From QHWT01 sp963755695 (GTDB lineage Bacteria > Acidobacteriota > Vicinamibacteria > Vicinamibacterales > 2-12-FULL-66-21): a stretch of DNA of 64,000 nucleotides. The stretch is from the NCBI GenBank assembly GCA_963755695.1, contig CAVWLB010000008.1:310001-374000 (forward strand), given 5' to 3'. Below, in pieces: positions 17,142 to 26,355 of the stretch. Position numbers and translations under genes: made by a program. The notes under the pieces are model-generated. The model did no database searches. It had not been told where the DNA came from and worked only from the letters and a program-made list of their open reading frames with translations. How positions within the stretch are numbered: position 1 is the first letter of the stretch; each line of letters opens with the position of its first letter.

Positions 17142-18159
17142 ATGTGGCTTCACCGTTACGCCAGACTCGTCACCGTCTTCACCGTCCTGCTGATCGCGGC
17201 CGGCGGTATGGTCACGAGCACGGGGTCCGGTCTCTCCGTGCCGGACTGGCCGACGACGTACGGCTGGAACATGTTCACCTTTCCGCTGAGCAAATGGGTC
17301 GGCGGGATTCGTTACGAGCACAGCTCACCGGCTGGTCGCGAGTACAGTCGGCTTTCTGACCATCATCCTCGCCTTCTGGACGTGGCGGGTCGAGCCGCGG
17401 CGCTGGGTGCGCACGCTCGGCTTCCTCGGTCTCGGCGCGGTGGTTCTCCAGGGGTTGCTTGGCGGCCTGACCGTGCTGCTCCGGCTCCCGCCCGCCGTAT
17501 CGATCGGCCATGCGGGACTGGCCCAGATTTTCTTCTGCCTCACGCTGACGCTCGCCGTGGTGACGTCGCCCGGCTGGCGCGCGCCGATCACCCCGGTTGC
17601 CGATTCGATGCTGCGCCGGCTCACGACCGCCACGACCGCGGCCATTTACATCCAGATTATCCTGGGTGCGACGATGAGGCATACGGATGCCGGAATGGCG
17701 ATTCCAACATTCCCGCTCGCCTTCGGCCACCTGGTGCCGCCGGCGTGGACGCCGCAGATTGCCATTCACTTCGCGCACAGAGTCGGCGCGCTGATCGTTT
17801 CGGTCGCCATTCTCGCGGCGGCGGGTCACGTCTTCTACCATCATCGCGATCGGCGGGGCCTGGTGGCCCCGGCGACCCTGCTGCTCTCGTTGACCTGCGC
17901 GCAGGTCGTCCTGGGCGCCCTGGTCGTCCTGTCCGCGATGAACCCTCTCATCAACACCACGCACGTCGTCAACGGCGCACTCGTTCTCGGCACGTCGCTG
18001 GTACTCACCTTGCGAAGTTATCGGGCGACGACTTCGGACGCCGGAATGGTCAATGAACCTCTTTGGCACCGAGCTATCTCCGGATCCGCACGACCGGCCG
18101 GAGGACAGCACCGCGAAGCGGCGCCCGCGAGCGCGCTGAGGAATCAGGTGCGTCCGTGA
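17142..18159 (+). CDS. ctaA: Heme A synthase (COX15/CtaA), one frameshift
   Basis: Oxidises the methyl group of heme O to the formyl group of heme A for cytochrome c oxidase; it is an inner-membrane protein with eight helices. The start MWLHRYARLVTVFTVLLI is typical. The GGMVTSTGSGLSVPDWPTTY segment holds the conserved loop of this family. The frame changes near 17322; HRLVAS-like text then leads to FLTIILAFWTW. The second half has SIGHAGLAQIFFC, GATMRHTDAGMAIPTFP and AIHFAHRVGALI, which contain the heme-ligand His residues. The C-terminal stretch after RSYRATTSD is not conserved. The stop codon overlaps the GTG start of ctaB (GTGA). Total length of about 339 fits the family. Confidence 0.9.
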
Positions 18160-19044
18160 GATCCGAGGCAGTTGCCCTGGCACAGACGCGGACCCGGACC
18201 GCCGATTTCGTGGCGCTGGCCAAGCCACGTTTGAACTTCCTCGTCGTCGCCTCGACGGCCGCGGGCTACGCGATGGCGGATGGAGACAGCCTGGGCGCCC
18301 TTCGCGTGATTGGCATGCTGCTGGGAACCGGCCTGGTCGCGGGCGGCGCGTCCGCGCTCAACCAGTTGATCGAACGTGATGCCGACGCCCTGATGCGGCG
18401 CACGCGGATGCGTCCGCTTCCCGATCAGCGTCTGCTGGCAATGGAGGCCCTGGCATTCGGCGGCGCCATCTCCCTGACCGGCCTGCTGATGCTCGCTGCG
18501 TCGGCGAATCTGCTTGCCGCAGCCGTCGCGCTTGCGACGCTGATCTAGCTACGTCGTGGTTTACACGCCGCTGAAACGGCGCTCTTCGTTTGCGACGGTA
18601 ATCGGGGCGATTCCCGGCGCGCTTCCGCCGGTGATCGGCTGGGCTGCCAGCCGCGGGGCACTCTCGAGCGAAGCGTGGGTGTTGTTCGGCATCATGTTCC
18701 TGTGGCAGCTGCCGCACTTCCTCGCGATCGCGTGGATCTTCCGCGACGACTACGCGCGGGCGGGCTTTCCGATGCTGCCGGTCATCGAGCCCGATGGCTT
18801 GAGCACCGGACGCCAGTCGATCGTGTATGCCGCCGCGCTGGTGCCGCTCAGCCTGGCGCCAACGCTGATCGGTCTGGCCGGCCGGTTGTATTTCACCGGT
18901 GCGCTCCTGCTCAGCCTGGCGTTTCTCTATCTAGCTTTCCGCTTCGCGCGTTCGCGGACGGTTGCTGACGCGCGGACGTTGTTCTTTGGATCGATCATCT
19001 ATCTGCCCGTCCTCTGGATTGTGATGATCGCCAACAAGCTGTAG
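18156..19044 (+). CDS. ctaB: Protoheme IX farnesyltransferase (heme O synthase), one frameshift
   Basis: Adds the farnesyl tail to heme B, giving heme O, the substrate of CtaA. The GTG at 18156 overlaps the ctaA stop. Conserved motifs are DFVALAKPRLNFLVVASTAAG near the N-terminus, then GGASALNQLIERDADALMRRT, where N-x3-E-x2-D-x2-M-x-R is the prenyl-diphosphate binding motif. A single extra base at about 18546 makes a false TAG; in the next frame YVVVYTPLKRRSSFATVIGA continues directly. The later WQLPHFLAIAWIFRDDYARA motif is also typical. Length of about 296 residues and multiple membrane helices match the family. Confidence 0.9.
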
Positions 19045-19130
19045 GCCGTTATGCGGCGTATGACGACAATCCCGCTCCGATCACCGCACAACGACAGCGC
19101 GCACAGCGTGCCCGCCCGCGAGGAAGCGGA

Positions 19131-19260
19131 GCGGGGCGCAGGGGTCCCCGCGAGCGACCGAGCCGGGGTATGGGGCAGAGTCCCATCCGGGGACGAGCGG
19201 CGCGGGGCGCAGGGGTCCCCGCGAGCGACCGAGCCGGGGTCCGGGGCAAAGCCCCGGTCT
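19131..19260. repeat. Two-copy tandem repeat of about 70 bases
   Basis: The unit GCGGGGCGCAGGGGTCCCCG with the following GCGAGCGACCGAGCCGGGG occurs at 19131 and again at 19202. It is followed in copy 2 by a CCGGGGCAAAGCCCCGG hairpin. The second copy ends just before the GTG start of the DUF420 gene. Confidence 0.75.
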
Positions 19261-19267
19261 GGCTGAC

Positions 19268-19681
19268 GTGGCTCTCGCCGACCTGCCGGCGGTCAACGCG
19301 ACGCTGAATGCAACCGCCGCGGTGCTTCTCTCGATTGGCTACGTGCTCATCCGCAAGGGACGCGTTGAAACCCACCGCAAGGTGATGCTCGCGGCGTTCG
19401 GCGCCTCGGTCCTCTTTCTGATCTCGTATCTGGTCTACCACGCGAACGTCGGCTCCAAGCATTTCCCGGGGCAGGGGGCGATCCGAACGATCTATTTCAC
19501 CATTCTCCTCACCCACACGGTGCTTGCCGCCGTCATCGTGCCGCTGGTGCTCGTGACCTTGTCCCGTGCGCTGTCCGCGCGGTTCGATCGTCACCGCGCG
19601 ATCGCACGGGTGACGCTGCCGATCTGGTTGTACGTGTCGGTGACCGGCGTCATCGTGTACTTGATGCTTTACCAATTGTGA
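19268..19681 (+). CDS. DUF420 family membrane protein (YozB-like)
   Basis: This 137-residue protein has four predicted membrane helices: LNATAAVLLSIGYVLI (about 12-27), MLAAFGASVLFLISYLVY (about 40-58), FTILLTHTVLAAVIVPLVLV (about 78-97) and the last helix at TLPIWLYVSVTGVIVYLML. Conserved HRKVML, SYLVYHANVGSKHF and LLTHTVLA segments match DUF420. These genes are usually found beside cytochrome oxidase assembly genes, as here after ctaA-ctaB. The biochemical role is not established. GTG at 19268 is the only good start in the frame. Confidence 0.85.
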   Translation: MALADLPAVNATLNATAAVLLSIGYVLIRKGRVETHRKVMLAAFGASVLFLISYLVYHANVGSKHFPGQGAIRTIYFTILLTHTVLAAVIVPLVLVTLSRALSARFDRHRAIARVTLPIWLYVSVTGVIVYLMLYQL

Positions 19682-19788
19682 CGAATAGGTAATTCACCCG
19701 AGCTAGAGATCGATCGTCTTTGAAGTGGCGTGCCGAGTGGCTGGTACCTGATTGAGAGCCGCCGGGGCGCCTGACGTTCCCCCGCAAA

Positions 19789-20964
19789 ATGACCGCGCAG
19801 CTGCCGCCATCCGCTCCCGATTCAGCGCTGATCAACCCGCGCGTGCTCACCGGCACGACGGCGGCCGTCGTCGCGACGCTGCTGCTGCTGCTTTACTTCT
19901 ACCGGCGGCGGCCGTTCATTCTCTGCTGGATCGCCGGATGGATTCTCCTCGCCTCGTCCATGTTCCTGCGGGCCCGTGCCTTCGGGGACGTGCCGATCAA
20001 ACGCATGATGTTCGGCATTTCGCAGTTGCTGGCGCTGGTCGGCTCGCTGGCATTCGTCGTCGCCGCAGACGCCTATCGTCACCGGCCAAGGTGGGTGCGC
20101 GCTTACGGGCTGTCGCTGCTGCCGGTGGCGATCTGGTTCAGTCTCGCCCCGGCGGCGCTCCCGATCGGGTCCGTCTTTGCGCCGGGCCACGTGTTGATTG
20201 CCGGCGCGCTCACCGCCGCGGCCATCGCCTACCTGATGCTTCTGCGCGATGTACGGCTGCTCGGGGCGTTGATTGTCGGGGTCACGCTCGTTGTGCTTGC
20301 CGGGATGAACCTCTGGATCGCGGCGGCGCTCCCCGGGCCGAACGTGCCGGGCACGAGCGGCAGCTTCTTCACGATGTCGGTCGTATTCCTCGTCGACCGC
20401 GCTCGGCATGCAGCTCATGACGTTCGAGGACATGACCTACGAGCTGCGGCGAACCAACCATCGCCTCGAAGCCGCGCAGGGCGAACCTGCGGGAGCTGGT
20501 GATCACCGACACGCTGACCGGCATGCCGCAACCGCCGCTTCTTCGACGAGATCATCGGCCGCGAGCTGCAGCGGCACCGCCGCTACGGCACGCCGCTGTC
20601 GATCGTCTTCATCGACATCGATCGCTTCAAGGCGATCAACGACACGCTGGGGCACGAGACCGGCGACCGCGTGCTGCGGGACGTCGCCGCCTTCCTGCTG
20701 CGGCACATCCGCGAGGCCGACTACGTGTTCCGCTGGGGCGGCGACGAGTTCCTGGTGCTGATCACCTGCGGCGAGGCGGAGGCGCTGCGGCGCGGCCACC
20801 GAGCTGCAGGCGCCTTCGCGGCGTCGCCGGAGCTCGAAGAACTGCCGGCCGGCGTCGGCGCTCAGCATCGGCGCGTGGAAGTCGCGTCCGATGTCGAAGA
20901 CATGCTGCCGCTCATCCAGGCGGCCGACGAGCGGATGTATGCGAACAAGAAGCGGCGACGATGA
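19789..20964 (+). CDS. Membrane-bound diguanylate cyclase (GGDEF), frameshifted
   Basis: Diguanylate cyclases make c-di-GMP from two GTP. The N-terminal half (to about 20390) holds six to seven membrane helices, for example TTAAVVATLLLLLYFY, ISQLLALVGSLAFVVAADAY and LIAGALTAAAIAYLML. After frame changes near 20395, 20485 and 20530, the GGDEF domain reads ELVITDTLTGM, IVFIDIDRFKAINDTLGHE and YVFRWGGDEFLVLI; the GGDEF signature is intact. A further change near 20795 precedes the end (LIQAADERMYANKKRRR). No RxxD inhibitory site could be checked because of the breaks. Summed length of about 391 is reasonable. Confidence 0.85.
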
Positions 20965-20971
20965 GTCAGGG

Positions 20972-21080
20972 CTTCACAGGCTCCAGGCTCCAGGCTCCAG
21001 CCACCAAGATCACTCAGGCTCCAGGCGGCTTCGGGCCTCGGTCATCGGCTCCCTGAAGCCCGAAGCCCGGAGCCCGAAGC
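20972..21080. repeat. Fold-back words between convergent genes
   Basis: The left side has CAGGCTCCAGGCTCCAG words and the right side has complementary GAAGCCCGGAGCCCGAAGCC words. The block lies exactly between the GGDEF gene (plus) and the NamZ-like gene (minus), so it may act as a two-way terminator. Confidence 0.55.
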
Positions 21081-22272
21081 CTAATACAGCAAGTACTTCG
21101 CCCGCAGCAGTCGCCAGCGCGCTTCGGCGGCCGCCCACGACGCGGCAATCGCCGCGGGATCGTCGCCGCATCGTCACGCGCGCGAGCGTGTCGCGCGAGC
21201 CGAAGAGCCGTCGCTGCAGCCTCGAGCTGGTACTGCGACGGATAGAGTCGCGTGAGCGCCGCGGCGATCTCGAGGCCGACGCGGACCGGCCGCAGCGCGG
21301 CGCGGTCGGTGACGATGATGAACACGCCCTGGCACTCCTCGTTCGCGTACTTGCTCGACGTCGGCGTGAAGCGCACCGGGATAGAAGCGGACGCCCGGGA
21401 GCGCGCGCGCGTTCAGCGCGTCGGCGAGCTGCACGCCGTCGATCCACGGCGCGCCGATCTGCTCGAACGGCGTGTCGGTGCCGCGGCCGACCGAGATGTT
21501 CGTGCCTTCGATCGCGCCGATGCCCGGATAGAGCGTCGCCTCGTTCAGGTTGCGCATGTTCGGCGACGGGTTGATCCACGGCAGCGCCGTGTCGTCGAAC
21601 CAGTCGTCGCGGCGCCAGTTCTTCATCGCGACGACGGTGAGATCGGCGCCGATCTTGTTCTCGCCGTTGAACAGCTGCGCCAGCTCGCCGAGCGTCATGC
21701 CGTGGCGGATCGGCATCGGGAAATAGCCGGTGAACGCCGACGTGCTCCTTGTCGAGCGCCGGCCCTTCGATCTGCCAGCCGTTGACCGGATTCGGCCGAT
21801 CGAGCACGAACACCGGCAGCTTGCGCTTCGCCGCCTCCTCCATCACGTACGCCATCGTCGTCATGTAGGTGTAGAAGCGCGCGCCGATGTCCTGCAGATC
21901 GATGACGATCGCGTCGAGGCCCTCGAGCATCGTCGCGGTCGGCCGTCGCGTGTCGCCGTAGAGCGACAGGATCGGCAGCTTCGGTCTTCTCGTCGACGCT
22001 CGACGGCACGTTCGCGTCGAGGATGCCGCGGATGCCGTGCTCGGGGCTGAAGAGCGCGACCAGCTTCACGTCCTTGGCGGCATGACAGCAAGTCGATCGT
22101 CGTCGCGCCGTCGCGGGCGCGGCCGGTGTGGTTGGTGACGAGCCCGACGCGCTTGCCTCGCAGCGGCGCGAAGCCCTGGGCGCGCAGCACGTCGAGCCCG
22201 ATCTGCACCGGCTGCGCGATCGCGACGGCGCCGGCAGCGGCACCGGACGCGCCGAAGTCGCGTCCCGGTCAT
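21081..22272 (-). CDS. NamZ-like exo-beta-N-acetylmuramidase (DUF1343), frameshifted
   Basis: NamZ removes N-acetylmuramic acid from the non-reducing end of peptidoglycan fragments during cell-wall recycling. The start ATG at 22272 overlaps the stop codon of the upstream hydrolase (ATGA). Recognisable segments in order are VQIGLDVLRAQGFAPLRGKR, VGLVTNHTGR, FSPEHGIRGILDANVPSS, IDLQDIGARFYTYMTTMAYV, VFVLDRPNPVNG, LPWINPSPNMRNLNEATLYP and GIGAIEGTNISVGRGTDTPF. The end is LLRAKYLLY at 21081. At least five frame changes occur (near 22250, 22060, 21970, 21740 and 21390). Total length of about 397 is right for the family. A NagZ partner is not in the window. Confidence 0.85.
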
Positions 22273-23514
22273 CGGCGCGCGAACGCACGGCTCGCGACAC
22301 GCTCGGTCAACGCCGACGCGGCGACGGTCGCGACCCGCGCGCGAAGCGGCGTCACGTCCCCCTTGCCGTCCGGATGGACGCGGTTCGACAGGAAGACGAC
22401 GAACTCGCGGGTGGCCGGATCGATCCAGATCGACGTGCCGGTGAAGCCGGTGTGGCCGAACGAGCCGATCGGCAGCAGCTCGCCGCGGTTCGACGAGAAG
22501 GCCGAGTCGATGTCCCAGCCGAGGCCCGCGCACGTGCCGGATCGCCGTCCCAGCACGCGGCGTCGTCATCTTCGCCACCGTCAGCGGCGACAGGATGCGC
22601 GCGCCGTTGTATGCCGCCGCCGTCGAGCAGCATGCGGCAGAAGATCGACAGGTCGGCGGCCGTGCTGAAGAGCCCCGCGTGGCCGGCGACGCCGCCCATC
22701 CGCCGCGCGGTCGGATCGTGCACGACGCCGCGCAGCATCTGCACCTCGGGGCCCGTCGCACGGCCAGCCGAACGGCGTGCAGTTCTCCGTCGGCGCGATC
22801 CGCGGGCGCAGCGATGCCGGCGGGAGGAACATCGTGTCCTTCATCCCGAGCGGCTCGAAGATCTCGGTCCGCGCGAACTGGTCGAGCGGCATGCCGCTCA
22901 CGCGGCGGACGATGTCGCCGAGCAGGAAGTAAGTTGATGTCGCTGTAGACGAAGCGCTCGCCGGGCGGTGCGGTCGGCACCTCCTCGATCGCCAGGTCGA
23001 TCGCCTCGTCGGAGCCCGTCCACGGCTCGCCGAGATCGAGATCGGGCCGAAGCCCCGAGGTGTGCGTCATCAGGTGGCGGATGGTGATGTCCGCCTTGCC
23101 GTAGCGCTCGAACCCGGGAATGAACGTCGACACGCGATCGTTCAGCCGGATCTCGCCGTCCTCCACCAGCTTCATCACGCTCGTCGTCGTCGCCACCACC
23201 TTGGTCAGCGACGCGAGATCGAAGATCGTGTCGAGCGTCATCGGTTCCTCGACCGGCTCGAGCGAACGGTTGCCGATCGCCTTCTGATAGACGACGCGAT
23301 CGCCGCGGCCGACCAGCACCACGGCGCCGGGGAGCTTCTTCTCGGCGATGGCCTGCTCCACGAGCGGTGGAATGTCGTCGAGCCGCTTGGCGTCGAGGCC
23401 GGCCGTGGCGGGCGCGCGCCCGGCTGACGCGGCTTCACGCTGCGCGGCCAGGGCCGGAACCAGAAAACCGGCAAAAACACAGAGAAATACCGCCCGAATC
23501 ACCAATGGTCGCAT
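22269..23514 (-). CDS. Serine hydrolase, beta-lactamase/AmiE family, frameshifted
   Basis: Class-C beta-lactamase-fold hydrolase with a signal peptide (MRPLVIRAVFLCVFAGFLVP). Catalytic motifs are visible: DLASLTKVVATTTS (SxxK nucleophile), RFVYSDINLL (YxN) and GSFGHTGFTGTSIWID (the HTG motif in place of KTG). The middle part reads PLDQFARTEIFEPLGMKDTM and MGGVAGHAGLFSTAADLSIF. The frame changes near 22930, 22760, 22610 and 22545; summed length of about 415 is normal. The pair with the NamZ-like gene resembles the namZ-nagZ-amiE recycling cluster of Bacillus, where AmiE is a beta-lactamase-fold amidase. That suggests removal of peptides from muropeptides, but other esterase roles are possible. 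Confidence 0.82.
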
Positions 23515-23612
23515 CAGGCCTGAATTATACTTTTGAGGTTGACCGATTGTCGGTGACAGTCGAGGGCAGGCCGAGGTTTCGGTCCTCCGCTCTGCGATCC
23601 TTCACAAGCAAC

Positions 23613-24241
23613 ATGCGATCTTCCCAGTTCCGGACGCTGTGTCTCGTCGCAAGCGTGCTGCTCTCGTCGATGAGCGCGTTCGCTCAAGGGCGGGTCGTTG
23701 GATCCGTGAAAAACCAGGAGGGCCAGCCGCTGAAGGGCGCCACGATCACCGGCGACAATCCCGAGGCGGCTCCCCCGACGCGCACCGCGACCAGCGACAA
23801 GAAGGGACATTTTTCCTTCCTGTCGCTTGGCAAGGGCGATTGGACGTTCACGGTCGATGTCCCCGGCTACGAACCGGCCACAACCAAGTTGACGGTGCGG
23901 CTGCTCGGGAACAACCCCTCGCTCGACGTCGTCCTGCACCCGACTCCTGAACTGCCGCCCGATAGTCCCATGGCCACCGCTGATGTGGGCGCGCTGCTGC
24001 AGCGGCTCGACGAGGCCGCTGGGCGCGAGGCTGACGGGAACATCGACGAGGCGATCGCGATCTATCGCGAGATTGCGACGAAATTTCCGGCCCTGACGAC
24101 GATCCACCTGCAGCTCGGTCTGCTGTACGAGCGCAAGCAGGACGTCGCGGCGGCCATCGGCGGAATACCAGGCGGTCTTGAAGAGCGATCCGGCCAATCG
24201 AAAGGCGCTGCGCGGCGCTCGACCGGCTGGCGCGCCAGTAA
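23613..24241 (+). CDS. Exported carboxypeptidase-regulatory/TPR protein, one frameshift
   Basis: About 209 residues. The start MRSSQFRTLCLVASVLLSSM with AFAQ cleavage is a signal peptide. A carboxypeptidase-regulatory-like beta domain follows (GRVVGSVKNQEGQPLKGATI, KKGHFSFLSLGKGDWTFTV). After a Pro-rich linker, a TPR pair begins at EADGNIDEAIAIYREIATKF. The frame changes near 24165, and the last codons read LDRLARQ with stop at 24241. Two bases separate it from the first sulfatase start, so it is probably the first gene of that operon. Function is unknown; it may be a periplasmic scaffold. Confidence 0.7.
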
Positions 24242-24243
24242 CC

Positions 24244-26355
24244 ATGAAGCCACGCGGCAGGGTAGCGGCGATGGCAACGGCCGCGGCACTGGTCGCGCTC
24301 GTTGGGGCTGCGTGGATTTACTACGCCAGCCGCTCGATGACGATCGAGCATCGCGCCGATCAGAACATCCTTCTCATCACGATCGACACACTGCGCGCGG
24401 ATGCGCTTGGTTCCTATGGAGGACAAGCGCTCACCCCGAACCTCGACCAGCTGGCAGCGCGAAGGGATCCGGTTCGACTTCGCGCACGCTCATGCGGTGC
24501 TGACCCGGCCGTCGCACGCGAGCATCCTCACCGGCCTGTATCCGTACGAACATGGCGTCCGCGATCACAGCGGGTATCGAATGAAGGCTGGAACGGCCAC
24601 GATCGCGACGGTGCTGAAGCATGCCGGATTCGCCACCGGTGCGTTCGTCGGCGGCGTGCCGGTCGCGAAGCAGTTCGGCCTCGGGGAAGGCTTCGACGTC
24701 TACGACGACCGATTCGGCAGGACGGGGAACAACTCCGACTTCTCGCTCGCCGAGCGTCCGGCCGGCGAAGTCATCGCGCCTGCGCTGACCTGGATTCGCG
24801 CGCAACCAGGACGGTGGTTCGCGTGGGTACACCTGTTCGATCCGCACGCGCCGTATGCGCCTCCCCCACCGTTCGACCGTGAATACGTGCAGAAGCCTTA
24901 TCTCGGCGAAGTGGCCTACGTGGATCAGGCGCTGCGGCCGCTGATTGACACGGTCCGCGGCTCCGCGCGTCCGACGCTCGTCCTCGTCACTTCCGACCAT
25001 GGCGAGGGCCTCGGCGATCACGGCGAGCTCACGCACGGACTCTTCGCGTACGAGATCGACCCTGCGCGTGCCGATGATCCTGGCGCAGTTGTCCGGCCGC
25101 AAGTCGCGCGGCACCGTGTCGCACGTGCCGGCGCGTCACATCGATGTCATCCCGACCCTGCTCGATGCCGTGGACGTGCCGGTGCCGGCCGGCCTCCAGC
25201 GGTCGATCGCTCCTGCCGGATCGCGCCGCAACCGGCCGCGGCCGACGTGTCGTCGTACTTCGAGGCGATGTCGGCGATGCTGAATCGCGGCTGGGCGCCG
25301 CTGCAGGGAGTGATCGGCGGACGCGAGAAATACATCGAGCTGCCACATGCCGGAGCTGTACGACCTGGCTGCGGATCCGCAGGAGCAGATCGAATCTCGA
25401 TCGAGCGGCGCGCCGATCGCCGCCGCGCGCTCGATGCGCGGCTGCGCGAATTCCATGCGGCGCCACCGGGAGAGCGTTTCTCCGAATCGCCCGAGGTCGC
25501 GGCGACAGCTGCAGTCGCTCGGGTACACCTCCGGCAGCGCGCCACGGAAGGCGCGGTACACCGAGCAGGACGATCCGAAGAATCTGATCGAGCTGGATCA
25601 GTGGATCCAGCAGGGCATCGAGGCCTGGCAGCACGGCCGCGCATCGGAGGCATTGCGGCACCTACCGGCGCATCATCGAACGCCGGCCGTCGATGGCCAT
25701 CGGCTATCGGAACCTTGCGTTGCTGCAGTGGCAGAGCGGCGATGCGCAAGGCGCGATTCGCACGCTCGAGCGGGCCTTCCGGGCGGACGCTGTCGAACCT
25801 GGAATGACGACCCAGCTCGGATCGTACCTGGCCGAGGCAGGGCGGCCGGCCGATGCCATCGCCCTGCTGGAGCCGCTCACGACGATGACGCCGGCGGATC
25901 CCGATGCTTTGAACGCGCTCGGCATTGCCTACGCAAGGGCGGGAAGCGCGGACAAGTCCTCGGCAATCTTCCGTCGAGCGCTCCACGAAAACCCCGAGAA
26001 CGTGCAGGCACTCGAGAACATCGGCACGCTCGAACTGCAGCGTGGCGATCTGGCGGCGGCCGAACGTGCGCTGGAGCAGGCGGCATCGCTCGATCCGAAA
26101 TCGGCCCGCGCGCAGAACGGGCTGGGCGTGGTGGCGATGAAGTCGAACCGGCCCGACACGGCGTTCGACCACTGGAAACGGGCCGTGGAACTTGCGCCGC
26201 AGGACTTCGACGCCCTCTACAACCTCGCGACTGAACTCGAGAGCGCTGGCCGGCGGGACGAGGCGCGGCCCTACCTCGAGCGCTTCGCGCGCGAAGCACC
26301 CGCGGCGCAATACGGCCCGGATATCGAACGCGTAAAGAGGATCCTGGCGCAATGA
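24244..26355 (+). CDS. Sulfatase-like hydrolase fused to TPR repeats (first of tandem pair), frameshifted
   Basis: About 703 residues. A membrane anchor (AATAAALVALVGAAWIYYAS-like, 10-30) leads to an alkaline-phosphatase-superfamily domain: NILLITIDTLRADALGSYGG (metal Asp), then LTRPSHASILTGLYPYEHGV at the nucleophile site. Later come WVHLFDPHAPYAPPPPFDR and LVTSDHGEGLGDHGELTHGL (second metal site). The nucleophile position holds Thr (T-R-P-S-H) where classical sulfatases have Cys or Ser in C/S-x-P-x-R, so formylglycine chemistry is not expected. The C-terminal third is TPR (NLALLQWQSGDAQGAIRTLE, IFRRALHENPENVQALENIG). The frame changes near 24465, 25060, 25200, 25340 and 25670. The stop overlaps the next start (ATGA). 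Confidence 0.8.
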
